This document shows positions 1 through 9,688 of a stretch of 45,530 nt of DNA, in pieces. A program made the position numbers and the translations under genes. The notes below the pieces were generated by a model. It made no database searches, was not told the origin of the DNA, and saw only the letters and a list, made by a program, of their open reading frames with translations. Positions within the stretch are counted from its first letter, which is position 1. The number at the start of each line of letters is the position of its first letter. Origin of the DNA: an uncultured Prevotellaceae bacterium (GTDB taxonomy: Bacteria > Bacteroidota > Bacteroidia > Bacteroidales > Bacteroidaceae); NCBI GenBank assembly GCA_946534585.1, contig CAMNCV010000176.1:1-45530 (forward strand), in the 5' to 3' direction.

Positions 1-585
1 GAAACGAATAGTGTGACGTTGTCCTTGCCTTCTACTTCACCGACGGCATCGTCAATTACCACTGACCTTACAGGTTCATATCTGGAGAAATTGCTGCCTC
101 TTGACTCTTCACACGATGCATATACCTTAGGTTTGTATTTCGTCAGCTATGCAAAAATAGACCGTTCTACGGGTGTCGTAACAGCACCATTGGTTGAATC
201 GGCAACCACAGGTGTGGGATTCTATATCAACGCTACGCCAAACAAGGAATACAATTCGCTGCAATCAATGTGGCAGAGAAACAACCGCTATGTGCTCCAT
301 AACAAGATATATTACCGTGGTACAGGCGGTGGCGGTGGAGGAGCGAAAGCAGCACAGTTTGTTCCGGTGAATTTCGACTTCGAGGACGAGCCTATCGTTG
401 AGAACGATCCAGAGGAAGGTGCAATGACAAGCACCGGCAGTACGGTCAAGACTGAACTGCAGGGCGTATATGACATGATGGGCCGCAAGGTGGTCGCTGC
501 AGAGGAAATGAGCGACAACCAGTGGCGCCAGCGCCTGAGTCCGGGACTCTACATCGTCAACGGCAGGAAAGTCTCAGTTAAGTAG
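1..585 (+). CDS. 3' end of a secreted protein with T9SS-like C-terminal tail (partial)
   Basis: The reading frame is open from the first base of the window, so the gene starts upstream and only about 194 C-terminal residues are visible. The visible part has no catalytic motif I recognise. A glycine run (about residues 105-111 of the fragment) precedes an acidic linker. The last ~40 residues contain GVYDMMGRKV, then LSPGLYIVNGRKVSVK. This pattern (YDxxGRKV, then PGxYIVNGxKxxxK) is the type A sorting tail seen on Bacteroidota proteins exported by the type IX system or closely related tails. I infer an exported, perhaps surface-anchored protein. A strong terminator follows 50 bp after the stop. 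What the missing N-terminal part does cannot be judged; given its neighbours it could be a glycan-active protein, but that is a guess. Confidence 0.75.
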   Translation, partial: ETNSVTLSLPSTSPTASSITTDLTGSYLEKLLPLDSSHDAYTLGLYFVSYAKIDRSTGVVTAPLVESATTGVGFYINATPNKEYNSLQSMWQRNNRYVLHNKIYYRGTGGGGGGAKAAQFVPVNFDFEDEPIVENDPEEGAMTSTGSTVKTELQGVYDMMGRKVVAAEEMSDNQWRQRLSPGLYIVNGRKVSVK

Positions 586-635
586 CACCATTATCTTATA
601 ATCATTAAGTGGTCTATTTTAAAAGGAAAAAATAA

Positions 636-668
636 ACCCATCCAGATAGTCTGGATGGGTCATTTTTT
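636..668. terminator. Bidirectional rho-independent terminator
   Basis: A perfect 11-bp stem (ACCCATCCAGA / TCTGGATGGGT, 636-646 with 650-660) closes a 3-nt loop. It is followed on the plus strand by CATTTTTT, and on the minus strand by TTTATTTTTT. It ends the plus-strand gene at 585 and the minus-strand operon whose last stop is at 770. Confidence 0.92.
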
Positions 669-769
669 GTGTTCAAGTAGGTGTACATAATTATTTATAC
701 AATCCTTACATCACCTGACAATGCATCTATTATAAAAATAATTATGCGCAACTACTTAGTTGTGTTGTT

Positions 770-2482
770 TTACTTTAGAGGCAAGTACCAATTATCGGTA
801 TTCATGAGCTTTTCATACAGAGCTTCATCCTTTTCCTTGTTGCGACAACTTATCGGCAGAGCAAGATAAGCTGGGTCGTTGCGTCGCAGTGCAACGCGCA
901 TCAGGTCGAAGAAACGATAACCTTCGAATGACCCCTCAAGTGCCATCTCGTTGATGATATAATCCTCAACTAAAGGTATTTGCCAGTCTATGGTATCCTG
1001 TCTTGTAGCCAGTTCGCTTGTTGGCATTGGCAGCGTGTAGTATTTGTTGCACTGAGAATCACCTGAACCGGCAGAATGTATGCCCATCGTAGAGTTGCGC
1101 ATGAACCATGTTTCGTTGAATTCTATTAAGCCAGCTGCAGCCGTGCGCTCTTCTTCATCAATATACGACAGAGCGTTTTCGTTGCATAGTCCGTATTTGA
1201 GTATGCAGAATGCCGACTGTGGAAATCCTGCCCTGCAAAGAGCTTCGGCATATCTTAGCCATACTATTGTCCTGCGGTATGTTATGATAGCTCCTCTATT
1301 TATTTTGTATATAGTCTGGTAGTCGGTGTTGTATTCAGAGTATTTATTCTGTCCGCCCAATGATGACATTCTGTAGTTGCTTGACAAACGCAGGTCGCCT
1401 AAGTATATACTGTCTAACAGTCCGGTTCTTGGTACGTATATAGTGTCGATACTATTGGTGTTGTGGTATTCCTGACAATATATCTGCTTTGCTGAAAGAG
1501 CACGCATGTTTCTTGATGGCGTTACCTGATAGTATTGCTTATTTTCTGTTGTTGAGCAGAATACATTATATAAGTCGCTTACTGTGCCATCGAATATACG
1601 TGTTTCCATTGGGATGTATGACAATACTTCGTAGTCGTCATTTACTGAATACAAGTCAGATGGTGTCTTGTATTCGGTGATACTTCTCCATCGTACATAG
1701 TTTGTAATGTTTGGTAGTATAGGGTAGTCCTTGTCAGAGAGGTAGTCATGATACCATGAGGCAGCCTCGCGGTATCTTCCAGCCCACAGACACAGGTCTC
1801 CAAGCAAAGCACGCATCGGTATGAAGAAATCTTGTGAGTGATGCTTGTTGTTTTCTCCTACGTTACCATAATCAGGTGTCTTGACATTTGCATAGTCCTT
1901 AATGTCATCGATGAAGAAATTGCATATTTCCTCAATGCCTTTGTAGTCGCTGTTGACTGTTATTTCTGCCTGGTTCTCGGTCATGACAGGTTCAGTCACG
2001 AGTGGCACCTTGCCATAGTTGAGTACCAACTGCAGATAGGTCCAAGCACGAAAGCCTTTGGCTGCGGCATACTCTTTTTCGAAGACTTTCTTTCCGCGGC
2101 GCGCGAGTGCAGTGTCAAGGTGTGCGATGATGTAGTTGCAGTTGTTGATTACGGCGTAATAGTCACTTATCCTGCAATACTTGTTGCTTTTCTCTAAATC
2201 GAATGATGCCAGTTGTTTCAGGTCTGCCGATGCTTCTTCAGTAGTTACTACGAGGTCACCGCGCACTTCGCCAAGCAGTACGACTCTGTCGGCAATGCTT
2301 TGTATTTTGTTTACAATGCCCATTACGTTGTACATGGAGTCAGTAGGGTTATTGAGAGTATTGTTCTCCTCAAACTCCACCACCTCTGATTCTGTACTCA
2401 GCATGTCTGAGCAGGCAGTCATTATTGCTGTTGCCAGCAACAGCAAAGTGAAGAGTGAAAAATGATTCTTTTTCATTGTCAT
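770..2482 (-). CDS. SusD/RagB-like outer-membrane glycan-binding lipoprotein (first pair)
   Basis: 570-residue SusD-like protein, the surface lid that delivers glycans to its SusC partner. Residues 1-24 form a lipoprotein signal (MKKN n-region, hydrophobic FSLFTLLLLATAIM, lipobox-like TAC, Cys24). The mature protein has the helical TPR-type SusD architecture: RISDYYAVINNCNYII near residues 104-119, FRAWTYLQLVLNYGKVPLV near 144-162, and a C-terminal FFDLMRVALRRND like the RWFDLVR motif of the family. Length is normal for the family. It lies 29 bp after its SusC gene and is the last gene of the minus-strand operon. Part of the signal sequence is the TTCACTCTTCACTT repeat seen in other genes of this operon. 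Translation may start at Met1 or Met3. Ligand specificity cannot be read from sequence; a xylan-type glycan is inferred from neighbours. Confidence 0.93.
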   Translation of the reverse strand: MTMKKNHFSLFTLLLLATAIMTACSDMLSTESEVVEFEENNTLNNPTDSMYNVMGIVNKIQSIADRVVLLGEVRGDLVVTTEEASADLKQLASFDLEKSNKYCRISDYYAVINNCNYIIAHLDTALARRGKKVFEKEYAAAKGFRAWTYLQLVLNYGKVPLVTEPVMTENQAEITVNSDYKGIEEICNFFIDDIKDYANVKTPDYGNVGENNKHHSQDFFIPMRALLGDLCLWAGRYREAASWYHDYLSDKDYPILPNITNYVRWRSITEYKTPSDLYSVNDDYEVLSYIPMETRIFDGTVSDLYNVFCSTTENKQYYQVTPSRNMRALSAKQIYCQEYHNTNSIDTIYVPRTGLLDSIYLGDLRLSSNYRMSSLGGQNKYSEYNTDYQTIYKINRGAIITYRRTIVWLRYAEALCRAGFPQSAFCILKYGLCNENALSYIDEEERTAAAGLIEFNETWFMRNSTMGIHSAGSGDSQCNKYYTLPMPTSELATRQDTIDWQIPLVEDYIINEMALEGSFEGYRFFDLMRVALRRNDPAYLALPISCRNKEKDEALYEKLMNTDNWYLPLK

Positions 2483-2511
2483 TTCTTCTTTGTTCTGTTA
2501 ATAGTGTTGAA

Positions 2512-5500
2512 TTACAGGTTTACATTCACTCCAAATGAGAATGTGCGTCCGGCTCCTGTTATGCCACGATCTATACCTTGTGTCAGCACGCTGCCTTGCA
2601 TAGCGCAGTCAGGGTCGCTGCCCAGATATGGAGTAATAGTAAACAGGTTGCCTATGCTTCCGTATAGTGTGATACCCTGCAGGTATGTACTCTGTATTGG
2701 CAGGTGATAACTGAGGGTTATGTCAGACATTCTGAGATATGAACCATTTTCTATCCAGCGGTCGCTGAAGCGTGAGTTGCCCATTGGGTCGTTGTAAGAA
2801 ATACGTGGTATGTCTGTAACCTGTCCCTCTGTAGTCCAACGGTTGTTCATTGCCGTAGTCTGGTTAAGGAAGAGAGAGCCTCCTTCAAGCATCGAACGCT
2901 GATAGTTGTAGATGTCGCCTCCGATAGAGTAGTTCATGGTCATTCTGAGAGTAAACTTCTTCCATCGCATTGTGGTGTAAATGTTACCATAGAGTGATGG
3001 GTTAGGATCACCTATTATGGTGCGGTCATTCTCGTTTATCTCACGGCTCTCGTCCATGTTTACGAAACGCATGTCGCCTGCCTTGAAGTATTCCTTGTTA
3101 CCGTTTTTCTTGATAATATAATTACCGTCAGCTGCTGCATCTGCTGCGGTGCTATATACTCCGTCTGTACGATAACCGTAGAATACCCCTACTGGTTGTC
3201 CTACTTGCGTCAGTATGGTGCCACCGTAGATGTCGGTTTCTATGCTCTTGTTGTTGTCAGGCAGTGCTGTCACTTTGTTTTTGTAATGACCAGCCGAGAA
3301 GCCTGCTTCCCAGTCGAAGTTCTTTCTTGCCATCAATTTCACTGTGGCGGCAACGTCAAATCCTGCATTTTCCAATTTTCCGTCGCATGTCCAGTTCTGT
3401 TCCATTCCGCTTGTCCATGCCAGTTGACGTAGTGCCAGCAGTCCTGATGTCCAGCTCTTGAAAACGTTGAAGCGAAGGTTCAGACGGTTTGCAAAGAAGT
3501 TTCCTTCAAGTCCGGCAGAGAGACGTCGTGTTGTTTCCCAGCGCAGGTTTGTGTTTCCAATGTTACCAATGGTCTTTGAAACGACAGTCTCACCCAGCAT
3601 TTTGTGAGCTACGAAATATGAGCGTGATGCTGTGTAGTCGATGTCATCGTTGCCTGTTACGTCATAGCCGGCATTGAGTCTGAGATAGTTTATCGCGTTT
3701 GTATGTGGGAACCACTTCTCGTTGCTTATGACCCATGCTGCACCGAGACTTGGGAACAGTCCCCATGTGACACCAAACATATGCAGTCCGTCGGCATCTT
3801 TGCCGAAGCGTGATGATGACTGTGCTGATATGCCGGCGCTGAGGCAGTATCGGTCTGTAAACGTATAGTCGCCGATGGCATACCATACAAATTCACGCGC
3901 TCTGTCGTCTGCACCGCCTGTTTTCTTGTAGAGTAATGATGCTGACTGGTTAGGAGTCTTGTCGTTTCCTGAGTTGTAGCCCTTTTGCCATGTTTGCTTG
4001 TAGTCGTTGCTCAGGAAGCGTAGTCCGCCTTTGATACTGAAAGCGTTTGCGCCTTTGGTCTTATGCCAGTTCAGTCGTGTGTCGCTCTGTATTCCTGTCT
4101 GGCGTGCAGCCTGGCTGACAGAATAGTTCTGAAGTGTGGTTGATTCGTCAATTCCGTCAATGTAGAAGTTAGGTATGCCCTGCAGTGGAAGATAGAGAAT
4201 CTCGTTAGTGTTGACAAGTGTCAGAGTGAAGTGTTCTTCTACCGACAGATGCTTGTTGATTACCAATTTCGGAGTTATAGAGAACATTATAAGACGATTA
4301 CCGAATGTGTTTCGGTTCTTTCCTTCACCATATTTAAGTATGCTTGCAGGATTGGCGAGTCGTCCTCTGTCTTGGAACAATCCCTCCAGGTAGTTGTCAG
4401 CCTCAGAAAGGTAACCACTCAGGTTTCCCTGCATGTCGTATGCCCATGGTGAAAGGAAAGGAGCCTTTGTCAGTCCGAGAAAACCAGGTGAAGTAACTAC
4501 CCCTGACAGGACTTCCTTTGGTGCTCCGTCATCATACAATGCACGGTCAACATCGCTGTAGCTGGCATCGAAACGCACACGGAAATTGTTGACAACGTTG
4601 ATGTCAGTATTCAGTCGCATATTGAAGCGTGTGAAGTCATTGCCCTTCAATGTGCTGTTGCCCATGCCATAGCCTACGGAGAGGTTGTAAGATGCAGCGT
4701 CGTCACCACCCTGCACGTTGATACCGTAGTTGTGAGAGAAAGCGTTGCGATATACTTCGTCTTTCCAATCTGTTTGATTGTGGAATGTGTTATAGTAGAA
4801 GTAGTTCGGATCAGATACAAGGAACATCATAGTGCCCATGCTTGAAGGGTTAATGTGTCCATCGAGCAATCCGCTGGCATAGAGACGGTAGTCCTCTGCT
4901 CCCATCATCTGTGGCAGTCGGGGCATCCGTTCAAATCGCCCGTTCATCGTCACGTCAATCTTTGTAGCCATTGACTTGTTGCGCTTGGTCTTTATCAGCA
5001 CTACGCCGTTAGCACCCTTTGCTCCATAGATGGCAGTGCCGTTTCTCAGTACCTCTACGCTCTCAATATCGTTGACGTTGAGGTTTGCAAGCATATTGTT
5101 GAAGAAACCATCGTGCAGTGTCTCTCTGTTGCGCTGCATATCCATGATGACATCATCAACAACGATGAGAGGCTGCGCATCGGCATTGAGCGAGTTTATG
5201 CCGTTGATCAGGCTCATCGTTCCCATACCCTGTACGCCTCCATGGCTCACCTGCCTCATATCAGCACCTAACTGGCGGGTAAGCAAGGGGTCAATGCTTA
5301 TTTCTGCCGTGTTGCTGAAGTCAGTGGCTTCACTGCTGATGCCAGACTTAAGGCTGGTTTTATATGTGCGTCTGAACATATCGCTGTAGAGCTTAGCATC
5401 GGCCTTTCCATTATGTGCCGTCACTTGCATAAGGCCATATCCCTCAACTTTCATCTGCACCGACGTAGCATAGTCGGGCATGGTGAGCGAGTAATTGCCC

Positions 5501-5679
5501 TGCTCATCGGTTATGGCAGTATGCTTGTTGTCGGTAGCTGCTGACACGATGACGCCAGCCAGGGGCTTGCCCGTGGCAGCATCGGTCACCTGTCCCGTTA
5601 CCGTCGTAGTATTTTCTTCCGTTGCCGCAAACGACATTTGTGCCAGCAGCAGCATGATAGATATTAGATGTTTCTTCAT
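2512..5679 (-). CDS. SusC-like TonB-dependent outer-membrane transporter (first pair)
   Basis: 1055-residue TonB-dependent transporter. Residues 1-18 are a signal peptide. Residues ~26-105 are a carboxypeptidase-regulatory-like beta-sandwich (TVTGQVTDAATGKPLAGVIV), and ~130-235 the plug domain (DIESVEVLRNGTAIYGAKGANGVVLI). The rest is a 22-strand barrel ending in a beta strand (FSFGVNVNL). The plug differs from the common SusC signature: GINSLNADAQPLIVVDDV replaces the usual SSxNxSxEPLxVVDG form. The ATG overlaps the stop of the upstream FAS1 gene as ATGA (5676-5679), suggesting translational coupling, and SusD follows 29 bp later. The role is energy-dependent import of oligosaccharides into the periplasm. 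The substrate is inferred as xylan-derived from the enzymes nearby. Confidence 0.94.
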   Translation of the reverse strand: MKKHLISIMLLLAQMSFAATEENTTTVTGQVTDAATGKPLAGVIVSAATDNKHTAITDEQGNYSLTMPDYATSVQMKVEGYGLMQVTAHNGKADAKLYSDMFRRTYKTSLKSGISSEATDFSNTAEISIDPLLTRQLGADMRQVSHGGVQGMGTMSLINGINSLNADAQPLIVVDDVIMDMQRNRETLHDGFFNNMLANLNVNDIESVEVLRNGTAIYGAKGANGVVLIKTKRNKSMATKIDVTMNGRFERMPRLPQMMGAEDYRLYASGLLDGHINPSSMGTMMFLVSDPNYFYYNTFHNQTDWKDEVYRNAFSHNYGINVQGGDDAASYNLSVGYGMGNSTLKGNDFTRFNMRLNTDINVVNNFRVRFDASYSDVDRALYDDGAPKEVLSGVVTSPGFLGLTKAPFLSPWAYDMQGNLSGYLSEADNYLEGLFQDRGRLANPASILKYGEGKNRNTFGNRLIMFSITPKLVINKHLSVEEHFTLTLVNTNEILYLPLQGIPNFYIDGIDESTTLQNYSVSQAARQTGIQSDTRLNWHKTKGANAFSIKGGLRFLSNDYKQTWQKGYNSGNDKTPNQSASLLYKKTGGADDRAREFVWYAIGDYTFTDRYCLSAGISAQSSSRFGKDADGLHMFGVTWGLFPSLGAAWVISNEKWFPHTNAINYLRLNAGYDVTGNDDIDYTASRSYFVAHKMLGETVVSKTIGNIGNTNLRWETTRRLSAGLEGNFFANRLNLRFNVFKSWTSGLLALRQLAWTSGMEQNWTCDGKLENAGFDVAATVKLMARKNFDWEAGFSAGHYKNKVTALPDNNKSIETDIYGGTILTQVGQPVGVFYGYRTDGVYSTAADAAADGNYIIKKNGNKEYFKAGDMRFVNMDESREINENDRTIIGDPNPSLYGNIYTTMRWKKFTLRMTMNYSIGGDIYNYQRSMLEGGSLFLNQTTAMNNRWTTEGQVTDIPRISYNDPMGNSRFSDRWIENGSYLRMSDITLSYHLPIQSTYLQGITLYGSIGNLFTITPYLGSDPDCAMQGSVLTQGIDRGITGAGRTFSFGVNVNL

Positions 5680-7388
5680 TGTTCGTCAGTATTATTGATT
5701 CGTGGTCTGAGATATATGCAGTCAAGATACATCTCACGTGAGTAATTGCGTGTTTCGGCTGGCAGGATAGAGCATTTCAGAGCCACTGTCACCTTGATGT
5801 CGTTCTGACCATAGTTACAAGTAGGGAATTTGAAATTCTCGGCTACGACCACAGTGTCAATCTTTTCGGGGTCGCTCTTAAACTGCTTGTTGTTACAGTT
5901 GAATGTCTGCGTGTTGCCGTTTTCGTCAACATAGCTGATTGTAGCCTTGAACTTACATGGCTTGCCGTTGTCGAGTAATACAGCAGAGCGCGGCAGTACG
6001 ATGGCGCATACATCGTATGTGCCAGAGAGTGTGTTGTCAACGCGGAATGACATATCCCAGTTGGCGGTGTTGTTCTTCGGTATTATATGCAGGTAGCCAT
6101 CCTGCGATATACCAGCACCCTCGTTTTTATTCGAATTGTATGAACAGTTGTTATATGAGGTGATAAGCGCAGTTTGTTCTGCCTCTGTCCATAGTTCGGT
6201 AAAATATGTCTGCTCAGGTGTGAATGGCCACTTATCCACTATGTAGAGCATACCGTTGGTACAAGGCTCAGGTCTTGCGTCGGCAAGTATGCCACCCTCG
6301 GCAAAGGGAGTGAAAAACTCATGGAACTTGGGTCGTCCCGTAAGATAGCTCTTGCGCCAATTTTCGTAAGGCACGGAGTGAAGCACCTCGTTAGGAGTCT
6401 GTGTCTCATTCATATTGAATATAGCATCCTGCAACAGTGCGCGCGCTGCCCGCATACGCTGAAGAGAATCGCGCTTGAGTACCTTGTTGTCATACTTGAA
6501 GTAGTCGTAGGCTTCGCTCCATATACGGTTCCACTCCTCTGACACTGGCGCCACCATCCAGAAGGTTGAATCCTCCTCATCGATATAGGCCAGGTTCTCA
6601 AGCAGTCGGTTGCGCTCAATGATGACGGAGTCAACATATACTGGTACGCCCTCAACGATTCCGCTTGAGGCTGAGGCGTCGGCATAGAAGTAGTCCTCGT
6701 TGAATTGCTTCAGGACATCGCCCACGCTGCTCAGTTCTTGCTTATCACACAATGCCTCAAAGATATTGTGCTCGTATGGCAGGGGTGACTGCGTGATATG
6801 CAGCACGCCATTGTGTGTGTGGATATTGCCTTGGTTTACTGATACACCGTCGATGGTGTTGTCAGTTGCTGACAGGTCCTTATATTTGTTGTTGAGCATG
6901 AACATCTCTGACGTAGCACTGTTGAGGCTCGTATTCGAGCGCGAGATGTGGTTCAGCACGAAGAACTTTGCCACCAGCGAGTCACCTGACAGCGTGCCAG
7001 TCAGTTCTATGAGCGAATCGCGGTTGAAAGTGCCGTTGACGGGTGCTACGACGGTGTACGTCTGTCCGTTGTTGAGCATGTCGGCATAGCTCACGTTGGT
7101 CTTGCGATGCATGCGTATCATCTTCGTATTCTCCAGCACCTGGCAGAAATCGCTCAGTTCGGGAGTGCTTTGCATCTGTTCCCACAGCGTCATGTTGCTG
7201 GAGGCGTCGCTGTTGCTTCCTTCGTAGTGGTCGTTCCAGTCGGAGCAGGAAGTCACTGTCATCGCTGCGAGCAGCAATGAAGTGAAGAGTGAAGAGTGAA
7301 GAGTGAAAAATCCCTTGCGGAATGATTGTGCAGTTTTCGCCTTCATCTTCGTCTTCGTTTTCGTCTTCGTATTATATAATGTAATCAT
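5676..7388 (-). CDS. FAS1 (fasciclin) domain lipoprotein, 570 aa
   Basis: Secreted lipoprotein with a fasciclin-type adhesion fold. Residues 1-48 hold a Lys/Thr-rich n-region (MITLYNTKTKTKTK), a hydrophobic core (FFTLHSSLFTSLLLAAM) and a lipobox ending at Cys48 (TVTSC). A FAS1 domain follows at ~65-205 (LSDFCQVLENT, YTVVAPVNGTFNRDS, NHISRSN, GVLHITQSPLPY), probably with a second degenerate copy at ~210-340 (FWMVAPVSEEW). A C-terminal beta-sandwich (~415-565) looks like a carbohydrate-binding or adhesion module. The gene sits between another FAS1 gene and a susC-like gene, whose start it overlaps by 4 bp. FAS1 lipoproteins recur in SusC/SusD operons of Bacteroidota, and I infer a surface accessory glycan-binding role. 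The first ~50 codons are nearly identical to those of three neighbours. An internal Met15 is a possible alternative start, but the same N-terminus in neighbours without that Met favours Met1. Confidence 0.88.
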   Translation of the reverse strand: MITLYNTKTKTKTKMKAKTAQSFRKGFFTLHSSLFTSLLLAAMTVTSCSDWNDHYEGSNSDASSNMTLWEQMQSTPELSDFCQVLENTKMIRMHRKTNVSYADMLNNGQTYTVVAPVNGTFNRDSLIELTGTLSGDSLVAKFFVLNHISRSNTSLNSATSEMFMLNNKYKDLSATDNTIDGVSVNQGNIHTHNGVLHITQSPLPYEHNIFEALCDKQELSSVGDVLKQFNEDYFYADASASSGIVEGVPVYVDSVIIERNRLLENLAYIDEEDSTFWMVAPVSEEWNRIWSEAYDYFKYDNKVLKRDSLQRMRAARALLQDAIFNMNETQTPNEVLHSVPYENWRKSYLTGRPKFHEFFTPFAEGGILADARPEPCTNGMLYIVDKWPFTPEQTYFTELWTEAEQTALITSYNNCSYNSNKNEGAGISQDGYLHIIPKNNTANWDMSFRVDNTLSGTYDVCAIVLPRSAVLLDNGKPCKFKATISYVDENGNTQTFNCNNKQFKSDPEKIDTVVVAENFKFPTCNYGQNDIKVTVALKCSILPAETRNYSREMYLDCIYLRPRINNTDEQ

Positions 7389-7457
7389 ACGCTTGAATTA
7401 TGAATTATGCATTATGAATTATGCATTATGAATTATGCATTATGAATTATGCATTAT
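7254..7457 (-). repeat. Duplicated 5' cassette, copy 1 (intergenic repeat plus signal-peptide start)
   Basis: Read on the minus strand, a run of AATTATGCATTATG repeats (7396-7457) leads into the start codon. Then come ATTACATTATATAAT, alternating AAAACG/AAGACG hexamers encoding Lys-Thr, and TTCACTCTTCACTCTTCACTT encoding the signal-peptide core. The same arrangement starts the genes at 9620, 11455 and 14819. Confidence 0.85.
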
Positions 7458-7564
7458 CAATCGCTATCTGATTAGCGTGTAAAAGCTATGCGATTAGGCA
7501 GTAATCGCTATCTGATTGCAGTGTAATCGCATAGCTATTACGATGCTATCTGTAAGTGATTGAT
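7458..7564. repeat. 22-bp-period palindromic repeat array 1
   Basis: About five degenerate units related to GTAATCGCATAGCGATTAC, an 8-bp-arm palindrome with a 3-nt centre, arranged at roughly 22-bp steps between two FAS1 genes. Sister arrays occur at 18061, 27098 and 42994. Confidence 0.8.
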
Positions 7565-7607
7565 TTTCGGATGCTTAGTTATGTATTTTTGAGTTATACA
7601 TTATAAA

Positions 7608-9620
7608 TCAGTGTGTGTCCTCACCCTCAGGACTGCCATAGATGCTCTTCGGACACAACTCGATGTAGTCAAACGACCAATAGCGGTCTGCATCGTCGAG
7701 CACCTGGCGGAAGCGCAGATGATAGGTCTTGCCCTCGTCAAGATACTGCGTTGTCAAGATGCGTCTGAGGTTCCAGTTGTTGGCGCGCAGAGGGTTCTCC
7801 GCACCGCCAGAGCGATAGCTGTCCATGGCCTTCATGTAGCCGCGGTTGTGCATGGCTTTGTCGTTGGCTATGTTCGTTTCTTCATCGTCGGTGTCCTCAA
7901 CCCATCCGATGCTTGGGTCTGGTCCGTACACACGCAGGTCAACAGGTATGCCGCAAGGCTCATTGTTCAGATACACCTGAACCACGCCGCGTTCTTCACC
8001 ACAAGTGTAGCCGAGGCGTATCTCGTAGGTGCCAGATGGCACAGGCGGCAGTTTGAATGATACGTCGAAGATACCGCTGATACAAACAGCGTTGGCGCAG
8101 TATGAGTTCCAGTAGTTCACGTCGGAGTGTACGCCGACATATGTCTCGTCGCTCACCTTCCAGTCAGTGATGTATCCGTTCTTGAAACCAGTCAGGATGT
8201 CCTCGCCGTAGCGGCCTTTACCGTTGCAGTTTACGAAGTCGGGACTCAGCACCGTGGCATCAAGGCGTATGCGGCAGTTGAGTACCACGTCACGAACCTC
8301 AGGCGTATAGGCCAGTATATCATCAATATAGTGATATACTCCGTTGAGGGCATTCTGGTCGGTGTTGCCTGATTCTGATGGAGACAGCACCTTCACGCCG
8401 CGCACAGTGTAGTTGTCGCCCACGCCCTTGCGGTTGATGAACAGTCCGGCGGATGGTCCAGCAAATCGCATCATCGTGCCTGGACACATCGACTCGTAGA
8501 ACTCCTCAGGATCACTCACTGACGTAAGCCAGCAGGCAGAGCGCGTCTCGCCGCTGCATACCCATGTGTTGTACTGACCCACACGGTTCAACAAGTGATA
8601 GCTCACGAAGCGGTTCAGCGGGTTGCGACGGTCGCGTGGATTGTCATCATATAGCCCTGCATCGTCAGGATATGTCTGGTCGTATATCTTCTTGGCATAC
8701 TGGACGAGGTCTTCGATGGTATTGATGCCATGCTGACGGTAGATGGAGTCAGGCTCTACGAAGGCAGTATATTTGAAGTAACGCTTGCCTACCCAGAAAG
8801 AACGGGTGAACTTGGCGCTACCGCTCGTACATCTTACCATGTAGCCCGTGTGTACAGAGTCGTCACTGCAAGAGTAAGTCTCGTCGATATAGCGCACGAG
8901 CGAGTCGGCCATGCCTGTCATTTTGAGTGCTTCCGTAAACAGGGTAAGATGTGGGTCTTCTGCTATCTTGTCGGCAAGGAGCATCGAACTTGACGATATC
9001 ACATTGTCAAGCACGTGGACTACTCCGTTTGTCACAGAGTCGTCCTGCTCCGTCATACGGGCGTTTTTGTTTATGTAATACACCAGTTTGTTGTGGTTGG
9101 TCACATCGCTGTCGCTTGAAAGCACCACGTAGCCATCATTCATGTTAAGCTCAGGCATGGCTCCCTCACCGATATCAGTGGTAAAGAAAGCACCCTTCTT
9201 GATGATGTGTGTGCGTGCCAGCGTGTCGCAGGTGGCGGCAGGTATCTCATCCACTGAACTGTAGCCATTCTTTTGCATATATCGCTGCATACCGTTGTTG
9301 TCAGGAGCAAATACAGTGTATTTCAGCAATCCTGCCGAACTGTACGTGCCGTAGGTCGTCAGCATAGAGTAATATGGAGTGCGCTTCAGTACTGAGATGA
9401 AGTCACTGAACTTCTCTGGTCTTTCTTCTAAAAACTCAGCTGCTGTCAGTTTCGTTGAGGAATAATAGTTCACCATGCCCTCCTCGTTGTCAACGCAGGA
9501 GGTTAACGTCATTGCAGCGAGCAGCAATGAAGTGAAGAGAGAAGATTGAAGAGAGAAGAATACCTTGCGGAAGGTCTCTGCTGTCTTCGTTTTCGCCTTC
9601 GTATTATATAATGTAATCAT
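7608..9620 (-). CDS. FAS1 (fasciclin) domain lipoprotein, 670 aa
   Basis: Secreted lipoprotein. Residues 1-42 are the operon's shared signal sequence (MITLYNTKAKTKTAE, then SLFTSLLLAAM, lipobox Cys42 in TLTSC). No internal Met occurs before the hydrophobic core, which fixes the start. A FAS1 domain spans ~58-215 (FSDFISVLKRT, YTVFAPDNNGMQRY, NGVVHVLDNVI). A second FAS1-like region at ~220-440 ends in LNGVYHYIDDIL. The C-terminal ~210 residues form a beta-rich domain (SGTYEIRLGYTC, GVVQVYLNNEPCG, SFDYIELCPKS) resembling a galactose-binding-type sandwich. It lies directly after the second SusC/SusD pair. I infer a surface glycan-binding or adhesion accessory protein; no enzymatic motif is visible. 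Confidence 0.87.
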   Translation of the reverse strand: MITLYNTKAKTKTAETFRKVFFSLQSSLFTSLLLAAMTLTSCVDNEEGMVNYYSSTKLTAAEFLEERPEKFSDFISVLKRTPYYSMLTTYGTYSSAGLLKYTVFAPDNNGMQRYMQKNGYSSVDEIPAATCDTLARTHIIKKGAFFTTDIGEGAMPELNMNDGYVVLSSDSDVTNHNKLVYYINKNARMTEQDDSVTNGVVHVLDNVISSSSMLLADKIAEDPHLTLFTEALKMTGMADSLVRYIDETYSCSDDSVHTGYMVRCTSGSAKFTRSFWVGKRYFKYTAFVEPDSIYRQHGINTIEDLVQYAKKIYDQTYPDDAGLYDDNPRDRRNPLNRFVSYHLLNRVGQYNTWVCSGETRSACWLTSVSDPEEFYESMCPGTMMRFAGPSAGLFINRKGVGDNYTVRGVKVLSPSESGNTDQNALNGVYHYIDDILAYTPEVRDVVLNCRIRLDATVLSPDFVNCNGKGRYGEDILTGFKNGYITDWKVSDETYVGVHSDVNYWNSYCANAVCISGIFDVSFKLPPVPSGTYEIRLGYTCGEERGVVQVYLNNEPCGIPVDLRVYGPDPSIGWVEDTDDEETNIANDKAMHNRGYMKAMDSYRSGGAENPLRANNWNLRRILTTQYLDEGKTYHLRFRQVLDDADRYWSFDYIELCPKSIYGSPEGEDTH

Positions 9621-9685
9621 ACTCTTTAATTCTTAATTATGAATTCTTAATTATGAATTATGCATTATGAATTATGCATTATGAA
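9504..9685 (-). repeat. Duplicated 5' cassette, copy 2
   Basis: Same composition as copy 1: AATTATGCATTATG repeats (about 9634-9685), the MITLYNTK start, a shortened Lys/Ala/Thr tract, then a diverged TTCACTCTTCACTT run (9529-9561) coding for the signal-peptide core. Confidence 0.82.
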
Positions 9686-9688
9686 TTG

